Assembly (NCBI RefSeq): GCF_014268445.2
Contig: NZ_CP077089.1
Coordinates: forward strand, 6,021,001-6,085,000
Source: Pseudomonas tensinigenes
Lineage (GTDB): Bacteria > Pseudomonadota > Gammaproteobacteria > Pseudomonadales > Pseudomonadaceae
DNA length: 64,000 bases
Direction: 5' to 3'
Both the position numbers and the translations under genes were made by a program. Numbering within the stretch: position 1 is the first letter of the stretch; every line of letters begins with the position of its first letter. Under the pieces are notes generated by a model that was not told the DNA's origin, made no database searches, and was given only the letters and a program-made list of their open reading frames with translations. Below are positions 11,393 through 20,521 of this stretch, piece by piece.

Positions 11393-12715
11393 ATGCCCTT
11401 TAGTCTTTCCCATCGTTGGCCTGTCCGCCAATTGATCGCTGCCTCCAGTTTCATTCTGCTTGTCGCTTGTGCGGAAAAACCGACCGCCGCCGATGCGCAA
11501 CCCCTTCAAGCCGCCCCTGTTGCCACGGCCCCAGCGATCATCCCGCCGGTAGTGCCGTCCGCCGACCCTCTCGATCTTCAGCCTACTCAGACCTTTGCCG
11601 AATGGCAGGCAGGTTTCCGCAAGGACGCGCTGGCCGCCGGGATTCGTCCAGAGCTGTTTGATCGCGCCTTTGCCAATGTCAGTTTCGACGCCAGCGTGAT
11701 TCGTGCCGACCGCAGTCAGCCGGAATTCTCCCGCCCGGTGTGGGAATACCTCGACGGCGCGCTGTCGCCGCTGCGCGTGCGCAAGGGCCAGGCGCTGATC
11801 AGCCAGTACGCCGATATTCTACAAAGCATCGAGCAGCGTTATGGCGTCGACCGTCAGGCGCTGGTGTCGGTGTGGGGCATGGAAAGCAACTTTGGCCAGT
11901 TCCAAGGCAGCAAGTCGGTGATCAACTCGCTGGCTACCCTCGCTTACGAAGGGCGCCGTCCGGGCTTTGCTCATGCGCAATTGATCGCGGCTTTGCAGAT
12001 CCTGCAGCAGGGCGATATCACGCCGGAGAAAATGCTTGGCTCGTGGGCCGGCGCCATGGGCCAGACCCAATTCATTCCGACCACCTACAACACTCACGCC
12101 GTGGACTTCGACGGTGACGGTCGCCGCGATATCTGGGGCAGCCCTGCCGATGCACTGGCCTCGACCGCGCATTACCTGCAAAGCTCCGGCTGGCAACGTG
12201 GTCAACCGTGGGGTTTTGAAGTGCAATTGCCGAGCAGTTTCAATTACACGCTGGCTGATGGTGCTATTCGCAAGAGCGTTGCCGAATGGCGTCAGTTGGG
12301 CGTGATCCTGCCAAACGGCGCTCAAGTCCCAGCCGGCTCGGAGCAACTTTCCGCTGCCCTGCTGCTGCCGGCCGGTTATCGCGGCCCGGCGTTCCTGATC
12401 CTCGACAACTTCCGGGCGATCCTCAAGTACAACAACTCTTCGTCGTATGCCTTGGCGGTGAGCCTGTTGTCCGAGCGTTTCAACGGTGGTGGCTTGATCA
12501 ACGGCAGCTGGCCGAAAGATGATCTGCCGCTGAGCCGTACCGAGCGTATGGAATTGCAAACCCTGCTGAGCGCGCGCAATTACGATGCCGGCACAGCGGA
12601 CGGGATCATCGGCGCCAATACCCGTAAGGCGATTCGCAGTGCGCAGCAGTCGCTTGGCTGGCCGGCTGACGGCTATCCGACGCACAAGTTGCTGGAAAGC
12701 CTGCGTACTCAGTAG
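11393..12715 (+). CDS. lytic murein transglycosylase (MltB family) with peptidoglycan-binding domain
   Basis: A 440-residue predicted outer-membrane lipoprotein. The signal peptide ends LLVAC (C26), a Pro/Ala-rich linker runs to about 65, then an MltB-type transglycosylase domain and a C-terminal PG_binding_1 domain (RMELQTLLSARNYDAGTADG). The catalytic glutamate is in VWGMESNFGQ. GAMGQTQFIPTTY and VDFDGDGRRDIWGS are family motifs. It cleaves glycan strands to 1,6-anhydro ends. Start ATG 11393 is chosen because it opens the signal peptide. It is a paralogue of the sltB gene at 18351. Confidence 0.93.
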   Translation: MPFSLSHRWPVRQLIAASSFILLVACAEKPTAADAQPLQAAPVATAPAIIPPVVPSADPLDLQPTQTFAEWQAGFRKDALAAGIRPELFDRAFANVSFDASVIRADRSQPEFSRPVWEYLDGALSPLRVRKGQALISQYADILQSIEQRYGVDRQALVSVWGMESNFGQFQGSKSVINSLATLAYEGRRPGFAHAQLIAALQILQQGDITPEKMLGSWAGAMGQTQFIPTTYNTHAVDFDGDGRRDIWGSPADALASTAHYLQSSGWQRGQPWGFEVQLPSSFNYTLADGAIRKSVAEWRQLGVILPNGAQVPAGSEQLSAALLLPAGYRGPAFLILDNFRAILKYNNSSSYALAVSLLSERFNGGGLINGSWPKDDLPLSRTERMELQTLLSARNYDAGTADGIIGANTRKAIRSAQQSLGWPADGYPTHKLLESLRTQ

Positions 12716-12740
12716 AACGATTGTCGTATGGCGTATACCG

Positions 12741-12818
12741 CTTTCGCGAGCAGGCTCGCTCCCACATTGGATCTCTGTCGTTTACAGAACCCATGTGGGA
12801 GCGAGCCTGCTCGCGAAG
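12741..12818. repeat. REPIN (GAGCCTGCTCGC family)
   Basis: Inverted pair CTTTCGCGAGCAGGCTCGC... and ...GCGAGCCTGCTCGCGAAG flanks a spacer of about 35 bases. It sits between the convergent transglycosylase and LD-carboxypeptidase genes. Confidence 0.9.
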
Positions 12819-12840
12819 ACTGACTATCAGGCAATAGCCT

Positions 12841-13791
12841 TTAAGCCTTGATCACCACATCCTGCTCCAGCATCAATTCCTGCTTCCCGGCATCCAGCCG
12901 CACCAGCGCGCCCATCGGCAGCGTCAGGTTCGGATCGCAGTGCCCGCTACGCCACCCCGATAAAACCGGAATCCGCAACGGCTCGAAAGTCTGCTTGAGC
13001 AAGCGGTTCAGCGCTTCGACATCCACGCCTGCAATATCCCCGACCAACACCCCGCGCAACTTGGCCAACTTGCCGGCCAGGCGCATCTGGGTGAGCAGCC
13101 GGTCGATGCGATACAGCGGCTCGTTGATGTCTTCGATCAGCAGAATCACCCCCTCGACATCGATTTCGTAAGGCGTACCCAACGTCGAAGCGATCATCGC
13201 CAGATTACCGCCGAGCAAGCGCCCGTGGGCGATACCAGGCTCGACCGTGGTCAATGGATAAGCCACCGGATGGCTAAACACACTCCCTGCCTTCAATTGC
13301 CCGCGCAGCATGGCGAAGAACGAGGTGACCGTCGGCGGCTCCTTGTCACCCAGCAGGTCAGCATTGAGCAGCGGCCCGTGAAAGGTCACGAACCCGGCAT
13401 AACGACTGATGGCCAGGTGCAGTGCGGTGATATCGCTGTAGCCGACGAAAGGCTTGGCGTGGCGGCTCAGCAAATCGTAGTCGATACGGTCGAGCAAGCG
13501 CGGCGTACCGTAGCCGCCGCGCAGGCAAATGATGGCATCAACCTCGGGATCAGCGAACGCTGCGTGCAGATCGCGCAGGCGCACATCGTCACTGCCGGCC
13601 AGATAGCCGTCCTTCTCGTAGACGCCGGGAAACACCTTCAAGCCATAGCCGCGGGCGCGCATCCATTGCAGCGCCTTATCGGTGTCCAGAGCACCGGGGC
13701 CGGCAGGTGCAATGACGCCGATCAGTCCTTCTGAGGGCAGTGCGGGCACGGCTCTGTGCGGACAAAGTGTGTGGGTCGGTCGAACGGTCAT
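12841..13791 (-). CDS. ldcA: LD-carboxypeptidase (peptidase S66, LdcA-like)
   Basis: Serine peptidase that removes the terminal D-Ala from muropeptide tetrapeptides during murein recycling. Length is 316 residues. The nucleophile S119 lies in FVGYSDITALHLAI; the acid and histidine are probably in LIEDINEPLYR and SGHCDPNLTLP. Start 13791 (MTVRPTHTL) is preceded by AGGGAGA at good spacing, better than the ATG 27 bases upstream. It lacks a signal peptide, so it is cytoplasmic, as expected for recycling. Its neighbours dacA, mltB-type genes and mpl are also murein genes. Confidence 0.92.
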   Translation of the reverse strand: MTVRPTHTLCPHRAVPALPSEGLIGVIAPAGPGALDTDKALQWMRARGYGLKVFPGVYEKDGYLAGSDDVRLRDLHAAFADPEVDAIICLRGGYGTPRLLDRIDYDLLSRHAKPFVGYSDITALHLAISRYAGFVTFHGPLLNADLLGDKEPPTVTSFFAMLRGQLKAGSVFSHPVAYPLTTVEPGIAHGRLLGGNLAMIASTLGTPYEIDVEGVILLIEDINEPLYRIDRLLTQMRLAGKLAKLRGVLVGDIAGVDVEALNRLLKQTFEPLRIPVLSGWRSGHCDPNLTLPMGALVRLDAGKQELMLEQDVVIKA

Positions 13792-13906
13792 CCTTGGATC
13801 TCCCTGTGAGTCATGCACACACAGTAGTCAGGAACGGGGGCAAACAGAAGAGGTTCGGCCACGCCGCAGGTTGCAGGAAAAATCAGCATCTAATGTAAGA
13901 CGGGCA

Positions 13907-13949
13907 AAAAAATGCCCGCCGGGCGTTAAAACCTCGGCGGGCATTTTTT
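13907..13949. terminator. bidirectional Rho-independent terminator
   Basis: Perfect 14-bp inverted repeat AAAAAATGCCCGCC / GGCGGGCATTTTTT with a 15-base loop, just downstream of lipA. A-tract and T-tract on the two sides make it a good intrinsic terminator on both strands. Confidence 0.9.
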
Positions 13950-13963
13950 CATTCAGCGCCGGA

Positions 13964-14986
13964 TCAGGAACCCAGCAGCTCAGCCTTGACCAGCTTGGCT
14001 TGCTCGTCGGCGTGGTACGAAGAACGCACCAGCGGGCCCGACGCGACGTTCTTGAAGCCCATCTTGTAACCTTCTTCGGCGAACCAGGCGAAGGTGTCCG
14101 GGTGCACGAAACGCTGCACCGGCAAGTGGCTGCGCGACGGTTGCAGATACTGACCGAGGGTCAGCATGTCGATGTCATGTTCGCGCATGCGCTTCATGAC
14201 TTCGATGACTTCCTCGTCGGTCTCACCCAGACCCAGCATCAGGCCGGATTTGGTCGGAATGTGCGGCATCATCTGCTTGAAGCGTTGCAACAGAGTCAGC
14301 GACCACTGGTAATCCGAACCCGGACGCGCAGCCTTGTACAAGCGCGGCACGGTTTCCAGGTTGTGGTTGAACACATCCGGCGGCTCGGCGGCGGTGATTT
14401 CCAGCGCGACGTCCATGCGGCCACGGTAGTCCGGAACCAGGGTTTCCAGCTGTACGTTCGGCGACAGTTTGCGGATTTCGCGGATGCAATCGGCAAAGTG
14501 CTGGGCACCGCCGTCACGCAGGTCATCGCGGTCAACCGAAGTGATCACCACGTACTTGAGCTTGAGGTCGGCGATGGCGATGGCCAGGCTTTCCGGCTCG
14601 TTGACGTCCAGTGGCTTCGGACGACCGTGGCCAACGTCGCAGAACGGGCAGCGACGGGTGCAGATGTCGCCCATGATCATGAAGGTCGCGGTGCCGCCGG
14701 AGAAGCATTCGCCGAGGTTCGGGCAGGAGGCTTCTTCGCAGACGCTGTGCAGTTTGTGTTTGCGCAGCAGGCTCTTGATGCGGTCGACTTCCGGCGAAAC
14801 CGGGATGCGCACACGAATCCAGTCAGGTTTCTTCGGCAGCTCGGTGGTCGGAATGATCTTTACCGGGATGCGTGCAACCTTCTCGGCGCCGCGCAGCTTG
14901 ACGCCGGCTTCTACCTTGGGACGCGGGGCCGGGCGCTCGGTCACGTCGAGCGTCGGGATCATGGTTTGCACTGCATCAGTAGTCAT
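13964..14986 (-). CDS. lipA: lipoyl synthase
   Basis: Radical-SAM enzyme inserting two sulfurs into octanoyl groups on E2 and GcvH proteins. Length is 340 residues. Both Fe-S cluster motifs are visible: [12 protein letters not shown] (auxiliary cluster) and CTRRCPFC (radical SAM). The C-terminal RSSYHAD contains the conserved serine that ligates the auxiliary cluster. An N-terminal extension of about 50 residues is normal for pseudomonads. It is downstream of lipB with a 1-base gap, forming the operon ybeD-lipB-lipA. Confidence 0.98.
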   Translation of the reverse strand: MTTDAVQTMIPTLDVTERPAPRPKVEAGVKLRGAEKVARIPVKIIPTTELPKKPDWIRVRIPVSPEVDRIKSLLRKHKLHSVCEEASCPNLGECFSGGTATFMIMGDICTRRCPFCDVGHGRPKPLDVNEPESLAIAIADLKLKYVVITSVDRDDLRDGGAQHFADCIREIRKLSPNVQLETLVPDYRGRMDVALEITAAEPPDVFNHNLETVPRLYKAARPGSDYQWSLTLLQRFKQMMPHIPTKSGLMLGLGETDEEVIEVMKRMREHDIDMLTLGQYLQPSRSHLPVQRFVHPDTFAWFAEEGYKMGFKNVASGPLVRSSYHADEQAKLVKAELLGS

Positions 14987-14987
14987 A

Positions 14988-15635
14988 TCAGTCGATTCCG
15001 CCCGTCAGGGTCGTCTGCTCAGCATAGTCGAGGTGTTTGACGAGCTGCGCGCGCAGCCGGGCACTTACCTCGGCAAATTCAATCGATCCTGCGTGCTCGC
15101 TCAGCTGGGTCATCGCCAGCCCGGCATAGCCGCAGGGATTAATCCGTCGAAACGGTTCCAGGTTCATATCCACGTTCAGGGCCAGGCCATGAAAGGAACA
15201 ACCGTGGCGAATCCGCAAACCCAGAGAAGCGATTTTCGCTCCATCGACGTACACGCCGGGAGCGTCTGGCTTGGCCGCCGCGGTCACGCCGTAGCTGGCC
15301 AGCAGTTCGATCAGGCAAAGCTCCATGCGGCTGACCAGATCACGCACGCCGAAACCCAGTTTGCGCACATCCAGTAACAGGTAAGCCACCAATTGGCCGG
15401 GGCCATGATAAGTCACCTGGCCGCCACGATCGACCTGCACCACCGGGATGTCTCCCGGCAGCAGCAAGTGTTCGGCCTTGCCAGCCTGGCCCTGAGTGAA
15501 CACCGGCGGGTGTTCAACGAGCCAGATTTCGTCGGCAGCATCGCTGCCGCGTTCGTTGGTAAAACGTTGCATGGCATGCCAGACCGGCTCGTAAGCCATC
15601 TGGCCGAGCTCACGAAAGCCCAGCGTGCCCGGCAT
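14988..15635 (-). CDS. lipB: octanoyl-[ACP]:protein N-octanoyltransferase
   Basis: Transfers octanoate from ACP to lipoyl domains, the first step of lipoate synthesis; 215 residues. The active-site Lys is in [11 protein letters not shown] and the nucleophilic Cys in [29 protein letters not shown] is the family core. ATG 15635 overlaps the last base of the ybeD stop (TGATG). A GTG one codon earlier would be an alternative start. Confidence 0.97.
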   Translation of the reverse strand: MPGTLGFRELGQMAYEPVWHAMQRFTNERGSDAADEIWLVEHPPVFTQGQAGKAEHLLLPGDIPVVQVDRGGQVTYHGPGQLVAYLLLDVRKLGFGVRDLVSRMELCLIELLASYGVTAAAKPDAPGVYVDGAKIASLGLRIRHGCSFHGLALNVDMNLEPFRRINPCGYAGLAMTQLSEHAGSIEFAEVSARLRAQLVKHLDYAEQTTLTGGID

Positions 15636-15910
15636 CACAACACCATGTGCACGAAGCCGGTCGCCCGCAGTTCGCTGTTGATGTTGTACAGCTGATCCTG
15701 ATCGGTCGCGACGATGTGCAACTGAATGGTGGTGTATTTGCCGTTGGTGCTTTGACGCTCGTCGATGCGCTCATCGTTGATGGTCGCGTGTTTCAGGACG
15801 ATTTCGATGATCTTGTCCTTGTTGCCGACACCCGTATCGCTGATCACCTTAATCGGATAATCAGTCTGGGGAAATTCGATCTTTGGCGCCTTTACTTCTG
15901 TATCGGTCAT
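15635..15910 (-). CDS. ybeD: YbeD family protein (DUF493)
   Basis: A 91-residue small alpha/beta protein of the YbeD family, often found between dacA and lipB; the exact role is unknown, with proposed links to lipoate metabolism. Core segments [20 protein letters not shown] and [18 protein letters not shown] fit the family. Start 15910 (MTDTEVKAP) has AGAGG upstream; a longer frame to 15961 has an unlike N-terminus (basic, VRYHGLRSRGRY). Confidence 0.93.
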   Translation of the reverse strand: MTDTEVKAPKIEFPQTDYPIKVISDTGVGNKDKIIEIVLKHATINDERIDERQSTNGKYTTIQLHIVATDQDQLYNINSELRATGFVHMVL

Positions 15911-15995
15911 GGCGTAACGGCCTCTAGAGCGCAAGCCGTGGTAACGCACATGGCCCCGCACCGGTTCGGGGCGGGGCCATGCAGGTCAACACAAA

Positions 15996-17153
15996 TCAGT
16001 TGAACAAGCCGTAGAAGAATAGACGGATGCTATCCCACATGCGGCGGAAGATACCACCCTCCTCGACGCCATCCAGAGCGATCAGGTCAGCGCTGTGCAC
16101 GACCTTGTCTTCCAGTTTGACTTCGACTTTACCGATCACGTCGCCCTTGGCGATTGGCGCGGTCAGTTGCGGGTTCATGGTCATGCTCGCAGCAAGCTTC
16201 TTCAGCTGACCTTTTGGCAGGGTCATGGTCAGGTCTTCAGCCAGGCCGGCCTTGACTTGATTGGTGGTGCCTTTCCACACCGGGGCCTGAGCCAGTTCGG
16301 TGCCCTTCTGATAGAAGGTCTGGGTTTCGAAGAAGCGGAAACCGTAGGTCAGCAGCTTCTGGGTTTCAGCGGCGCGAGCCACTTCGCTGTTGGTGCCGAA
16401 CACCACGGCGATCAGGCGCTGGCCATCACGTACAGCCGAGGACACCATGCAGTAGCCGGCTTCATCGGTGTGACCGGTTTTCAGACCGTCAACGGTCTTG
16501 TCACGCCACAGCAGCAGGTTGCGGTTAGGTTGCTTGATGCCGTTCCAGAAGAACTCTTTCTGCGAGTAGATCGCGTAGTGAGCCGGGTCTTCGTGGATGA
16601 TCGCACGCGCCAGGATCGCCATGTCGTGAGCCGACGAGTAGTGCTCAGGATTTGGCAGACCGGTCGGGTTCATGAAGTGGGTATTGGTCATGCCCAGATC
16701 GGTGACAGTCTTGTTCATCAGGTCGGCGAATGCGTCTTCGCTACCGGCGATGTGCTCGGACAGCGCCACGCTGGCGTCGTTGCCGGACTGGATGATGATG
16801 CCGTGCAGCAGGTCGCTGACAGTCACCTGCGAGCCAACCTTGATGAACATCCGCGAACCGCCGGTACGCCAGGCGTTCTCGCTGACGGTCACCGGATCGT
16901 TTTCACCGATCTGGCCACGACGGATTTCCAGGGTCGCGATGTATGCGGTCATCAGCTTGGTCAGGCTGGCCGGTGGCAAACGCTGGTCACCGTTGTTTTC
17001 TACCAGCACGTTGCCGCTGGCGGCATCCATGAGTACGTAGGCTTTAGCGGCCAGTTGCGGTGGCGACGGCATCATCTCGGCCGCGAAGGCGGCTGGCGAG
17101 AGGAGCAGCGGGACTAGCAGACACAGGCGTTTGGCAAAGGTGGTGATGTTCAT
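15996..17153 (-). CDS. dacA: D-alanyl-D-alanine carboxypeptidase (PBP5/6 type)
   Basis: Low-molecular-weight penicillin-binding protein trimming pentapeptides in the periplasm; 385 residues. A signal peptide (cut after AAFA at about 24) is followed by the three active-site motifs: S63-L-T-K66, S123-G-N and K225-T-G. The C-terminal GIFRRMWDSIRLFFYGLF is an amphipathic membrane anchor. Start MNITTFAKR at 17153 opens the signal peptide and has GAGA upstream. It forms a wall-synthesis cluster with rlpA, sltB, rodA and mrdA. Confidence 0.97.
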   Translation of the reverse strand: MNITTFAKRLCLLVPLLLSPAAFAAEMMPSPPQLAAKAYVLMDAASGNVLVENNGDQRLPPASLTKLMTAYIATLEIRRGQIGENDPVTVSENAWRTGGSRMFIKVGSQVTVSDLLHGIIIQSGNDASVALSEHIAGSEDAFADLMNKTVTDLGMTNTHFMNPTGLPNPEHYSSAHDMAILARAIIHEDPAHYAIYSQKEFFWNGIKQPNRNLLLWRDKTVDGLKTGHTDEAGYCMVSSAVRDGQRLIAVVFGTNSEVARAAETQKLLTYGFRFFETQTFYQKGTELAQAPVWKGTTNQVKAGLAEDLTMTLPKGQLKKLAASMTMNPQLTAPIAKGDVIGKVEVKLEDKVVHSADLIALDGVEEGGIFRRMWDSIRLFFYGLFN

Positions 17154-17340
17154 CCGTCTCTCGAAATCGCTAATGGAAACTGTCCTTGCGGACAAAATTT
17201 AATCAGATGACTTTCTAACGAGCCATCGCGTGTTCAGTTGCTCACTCCAGTCACCCTTGCCGGGCTTTTGTTCTTCGACGAGCCAGCAACCTGGTTCACC
17301 CCCCGATACCGCAAGTGAACCGTCAATCAAGTTCTACGTA

Positions 17341-18351
17341 TTACTCGGTGACCACGCTTGGCGAACCAAGGTTGGCCAAGCGCACGCTGTTCTGCACCTG
17401 GGCGATTTCACCCGGCGAGCCGATCGGCCCCAGGCGTACCCGATGCAGAGTCTGCTGATTGCGCACGATCGAGCTGATGAACACCGGAGCGCTCACCATC
17501 CCGCTGAGCTTCGACCTCAGCAGTTCTGCAGCGTCCGGGTTGGCGAACGCGCCCACCTGCAGATACTGGCCAGACGCTGTTGCAGAAGCGTTTTTTTTTG
17601 CGCTCATCGGCACCGGGACGGTGTCAGAAGCATGTTGCTGCGGCGGCGGGGTCCATTGCTCGACTGTACCGGCCGAGGCCGTGATCACCGGTGCGCTGTT
17701 CTGCGCGACTTGCGGCTCGTTGAGCATCAGCGGTGCCGGACGGCCCTTGGCAGCCCAATACTGCTGCGGATCGATGCCTTCAACCTTGACCCGCGCGGTG
17801 CCGGTTTCGGCGTAACCGAGTTTTTTCGCCGCCGCGTAGGACAAATCGATAATGCGGTCAGAGTAGAACGGCCCACGGTCATTGACCCGCAGGATCACCG
17901 TCCGGTTGTTGTCCAGGTTGGTCACCCGAACGTAACTTGGCAGTGGCAAGGTTTTGTGCGCGGCACTCATGCCGTACAGGTCGTAGACCTCGCCATTGGC
18001 GGTGTTCTGACCATGAAACTTGGTGCCGTACCAAGACGCCGTACCCGAAGCGACGTAGGTCTTGGACTCTTGCAACGGGAAGTAGGTCTTGCCCAGCACG
18101 GTATACGGGTTGGCCTTGTAGGGCCCGGTGTGCAGGGTCGGGGTGGCATCGGGGATGCGCGACACGTCGACGTCCCACCACGGCGCGCCATCTTTGTGTG
18201 CGCGGTTGATGTCCAGGCCCGGCTGCGCACGCACAGCGGTCGAAGAGGTTTTCTGTGTCGGCGCACGGCTGGTCGTACAACTGGCGACCAACACCGCCAA
18301 CGCAGCGAAAGCCACCAGCTTCAGGGGTTTATTGTTAGGCAATGCCCGCAT
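17341..18351 (-). CDS. rlpA: septal ring lytic transglycosylase lipoprotein RlpA
   Basis: Outer-membrane lipoprotein that cleaves denuded glycan strands at the septum; 336 residues. The lipobox is LVASC (C25). The double-psi beta-barrel domain (about 100-195) contains ASWYGTKFHGQNTANGE and VNDRGPFYSDRIIDLS. A linker of about 60 residues leads to a C-terminal SPOR domain (about 260-330). The linker codes KK-N from a run of nine A on the coding strand (17591-17599). The gene overlaps the end of sltB by one base (TAATG). Confidence 0.95.
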   Translation of the reverse strand: MRALPNNKPLKLVAFAALAVLVASCTTSRAPTQKTSSTAVRAQPGLDINRAHKDGAPWWDVDVSRIPDATPTLHTGPYKANPYTVLGKTYFPLQESKTYVASGTASWYGTKFHGQNTANGEVYDLYGMSAAHKTLPLPSYVRVTNLDNNRTVILRVNDRGPFYSDRIIDLSYAAAKKLGYAETGTARVKVEGIDPQQYWAAKGRPAPLMLNEPQVAQNSAPVITASAGTVEQWTPPPQQHASDTVPVPMSAKKNASATASGQYLQVGAFANPDAAELLRSKLSGMVSAPVFISSIVRNQQTLHRVRLGPIGSPGEIAQVQNSVRLANLGSPSVVTE

Positions 18352-19361
18352 TACTTGACGCCCCGTGCTTGTACCAGCTGTTCAGACAGTTGATGTACGG
18401 CCATGGCGTACATCACGCTGCGGTTATAACGCGTGATCGCGTAGAAATTCTTCATGCCCATCCAGTATTCGGGGCCATTGTCGCCTTCGAGGCGAAATGC
18501 AGTAACCGGCATATCATCGCGCAGCGCATCATGACTTGACCAGCCCAGCGCTCGCAACTCTGCGACGGTCTTTGTCGGCTCGATGCCGGTGGTCAGGCCT
18601 TCATCAACCTGCTCTCCACGCACATCGGCGCGGCTGACCACAGGTTCGCCGGCCACCCAGCCGTGACGCTTGAAGTAACTGGCGACGCTGCCGATCGCAT
18701 CATCCGGGTTGTTCCAGATATTGATGTGGCCGTCACCGTCGAAATCCACCGCGTAAGCGCGGAAGCTGCTCGGCATGAACTGCGGCAAGCCCATGGCCCC
18801 GGCGTACGAGCCTTTCAGGGTCAGTGGGTCGACCTGTTCTTCACGCGCCAGCAGAAGGAACTCACGCAGTTCCTTGCGGAAAAATTCGGCACGGGGAGGA
18901 TAGTCGAAACCGAGCGTGGACAACGCATCGATCACCCGGAAATTACCGGTATTACGTCCGAAAAAGGTTTCAACGCCGATAATCGACACGATGACTTGTG
19001 CCGGTACCCCGTATTCCTGCTCGGCACGGGCCAGGGTCGCCTCGTGTTGACGCCAGAAGTCCACACCACGAGCAATGCGCGCGTCAGTGATGAACATCGG
19101 ACGGTATTCTTTCCACTGCTTGACCCGTTCGGCGGGCTTGGAAATGGCGTCAAGAATCGACTGCTTGCGCTCTGCCTCGCGGAACACCCCCATCAGTTGT
19201 TCACCGGCGAAACCATAGTCGCGGGTCATTTCACCGACGAACTCGGCCACCTGCGGCGAGCCTTCGTATTCGCCGGCCAGCGCTTCCTGCACACTGCCCA
19301 GGAGGCCCATCAGGCCAACCAGCGGCGCGCATCGAGTCGCCCAGCCACGCATTACTTGCAT
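18351..19361 (-). CDS. lytic murein transglycosylase B (soluble SltB type)
   Basis: Lytic transglycosylase of the MltB/Slt35 family, 336 residues. Catalytic Glu is in SIIGVETFFGRN; YAGAMGLPQFMPSSF and VDFDGDGHINIW (EF-hand-like loop) follow. The N-terminal hydrophobic segment ends in ALAG and has no lipobox cysteine after it, so this looks like a soluble periplasmic form, as for P. aeruginosa SltB1, rather than a lipoprotein. Start 19361 is preceded by AAGGTGA. It is immediately downstream of rodA and overlaps rlpA by one base. Confidence 0.93.
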   Translation of the reverse strand: MQVMRGWATRCAPLVGLMGLLGSVQEALAGEYEGSPQVAEFVGEMTRDYGFAGEQLMGVFREAERKQSILDAISKPAERVKQWKEYRPMFITDARIARGVDFWRQHEATLARAEQEYGVPAQVIVSIIGVETFFGRNTGNFRVIDALSTLGFDYPPRAEFFRKELREFLLLAREEQVDPLTLKGSYAGAMGLPQFMPSSFRAYAVDFDGDGHINIWNNPDDAIGSVASYFKRHGWVAGEPVVSRADVRGEQVDEGLTTGIEPTKTVAELRALGWSSHDALRDDMPVTAFRLEGDNGPEYWMGMKNFYAITRYNRSVMYAMAVHQLSEQLVQARGVK

Positions 19362-19378
19362 TGAACTCTTCACCTTAT

Positions 19379-20521
19379 TCAAACCTGCGCGATCCACTTG
19401 CGATGGGTATGGATCGACATCAAAACCCCAAACGCTGACAGCAGTGTCACCAGCGAAGTTCCTCCGTAGCTAATGAACGGCAACGGCACCCCTACGACCG
19501 GCAACAGGCCACTGACCATACCGATGTTGACGAAAACGTAAACAAAAAACGTCATGGTCAACGCCCCGGCGAGCAATTTGCCGAACAGCGTTTGTGCCTG
19601 CGCGGTAATCACCAGCCCTCGGCCGATCAACAGCAGGTAGATCAGCAACAGCGCGCAGATACCTACCAGACCGAACTCTTCGCCGAGTACGGCAATGATG
19701 AAGTCGGTATGGCTTTCCGGCAGAAAGTCCAGGTGCGACTGAGTACCGAGCAGCCAGCCCTTGCCGAAGACGCCGCCGGAACCGATCGCGGCTTTCGACT
19801 GAATGATGTTCCAGCCGGTGCCCAACGGGTCACTTTCCGGGTCGAGGAAGGTCAGGATCCGCTGCTTCTGGTAGTCGTGCATGATGAAAAACCACATCGC
19901 CACCGACACCGGAATTGCCGCGGCCAGCACGCTGAGAATCCAGCGCCAGCGCAGCCCGCCCATGAACAAGACGAATGCGCCGCCCGCCAGAATCAGCAGC
20001 GAAGTGCCCAGATCGGGCTGGCGTACAATCAGCGCGAACGGCACGCCGATCAGCATCAGGCTGATGCCAACATGCTTGAGTTGTGGCGGTAACGTGCGCT
20101 TGGACAGGTACCAGGCGATGGTCGCCGGCATCAGGATCTTCATGAACTCCGAGGGCTGGAAGCGGATCACCCCGGGGATGTTGATCCAGCGTGTCGCGCC
20201 CATGGCGTTGTGGCCCATGATGTCCACCACCAACAGCAGCACCACGCCGATCACATAGCCGAGCGGCACCCAACGCGCCATGAAACGCGGTTCGAACTGG
20301 GCGATGATGATCATCGATACCAGACCGATTCCGAATGAAGTGGCCTGTTTAGCCAATAGATCCCAGCTCTTGCCGCTCGCCGAATACAGCACGAACAGGC
20401 TGCCGGCGGCGAGGATCAGCAGCAGGATCAACAACGGGCCATCGATATGCAGTCTTTGCAGCAACGTCGCGCGGCGACGCATCACATCCTCACTGGAGAG
20501 CATGCGATCAAAGTTATTCAT
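19379..20521 (-). CDS. rodA: peptidoglycan glycosyltransferase RodA
   Basis: SEDS-family inner-membrane polymerase of the rod complex, paired with PBP2; 380 residues and about ten membrane helices. Family motifs WINIPGVIRFQPSEFMKI and FLPESHTDFIIAVLGEEFG are present, as is the C-terminal PFISYGGTSLV. The start ATG 20521 overlaps the mrdA stop by 8 bases and has GGAGG upstream, which supports translational coupling with its transpeptidase partner. Confidence 0.97.
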   Translation of the reverse strand: MNNFDRMLSSEDVMRRRATLLQRLHIDGPLLILLLILAAGSLFVLYSASGKSWDLLAKQATSFGIGLVSMIIIAQFEPRFMARWVPLGYVIGVVLLLVVDIMGHNAMGATRWINIPGVIRFQPSEFMKILMPATIAWYLSKRTLPPQLKHVGISLMLIGVPFALIVRQPDLGTSLLILAGGAFVLFMGGLRWRWILSVLAAAIPVSVAMWFFIMHDYQKQRILTFLDPESDPLGTGWNIIQSKAAIGSGGVFGKGWLLGTQSHLDFLPESHTDFIIAVLGEEFGLVGICALLLIYLLLIGRGLVITAQAQTLFGKLLAGALTMTFFVYVFVNIGMVSGLLPVVGVPLPFISYGGTSLVTLLSAFGVLMSIHTHRKWIAQV

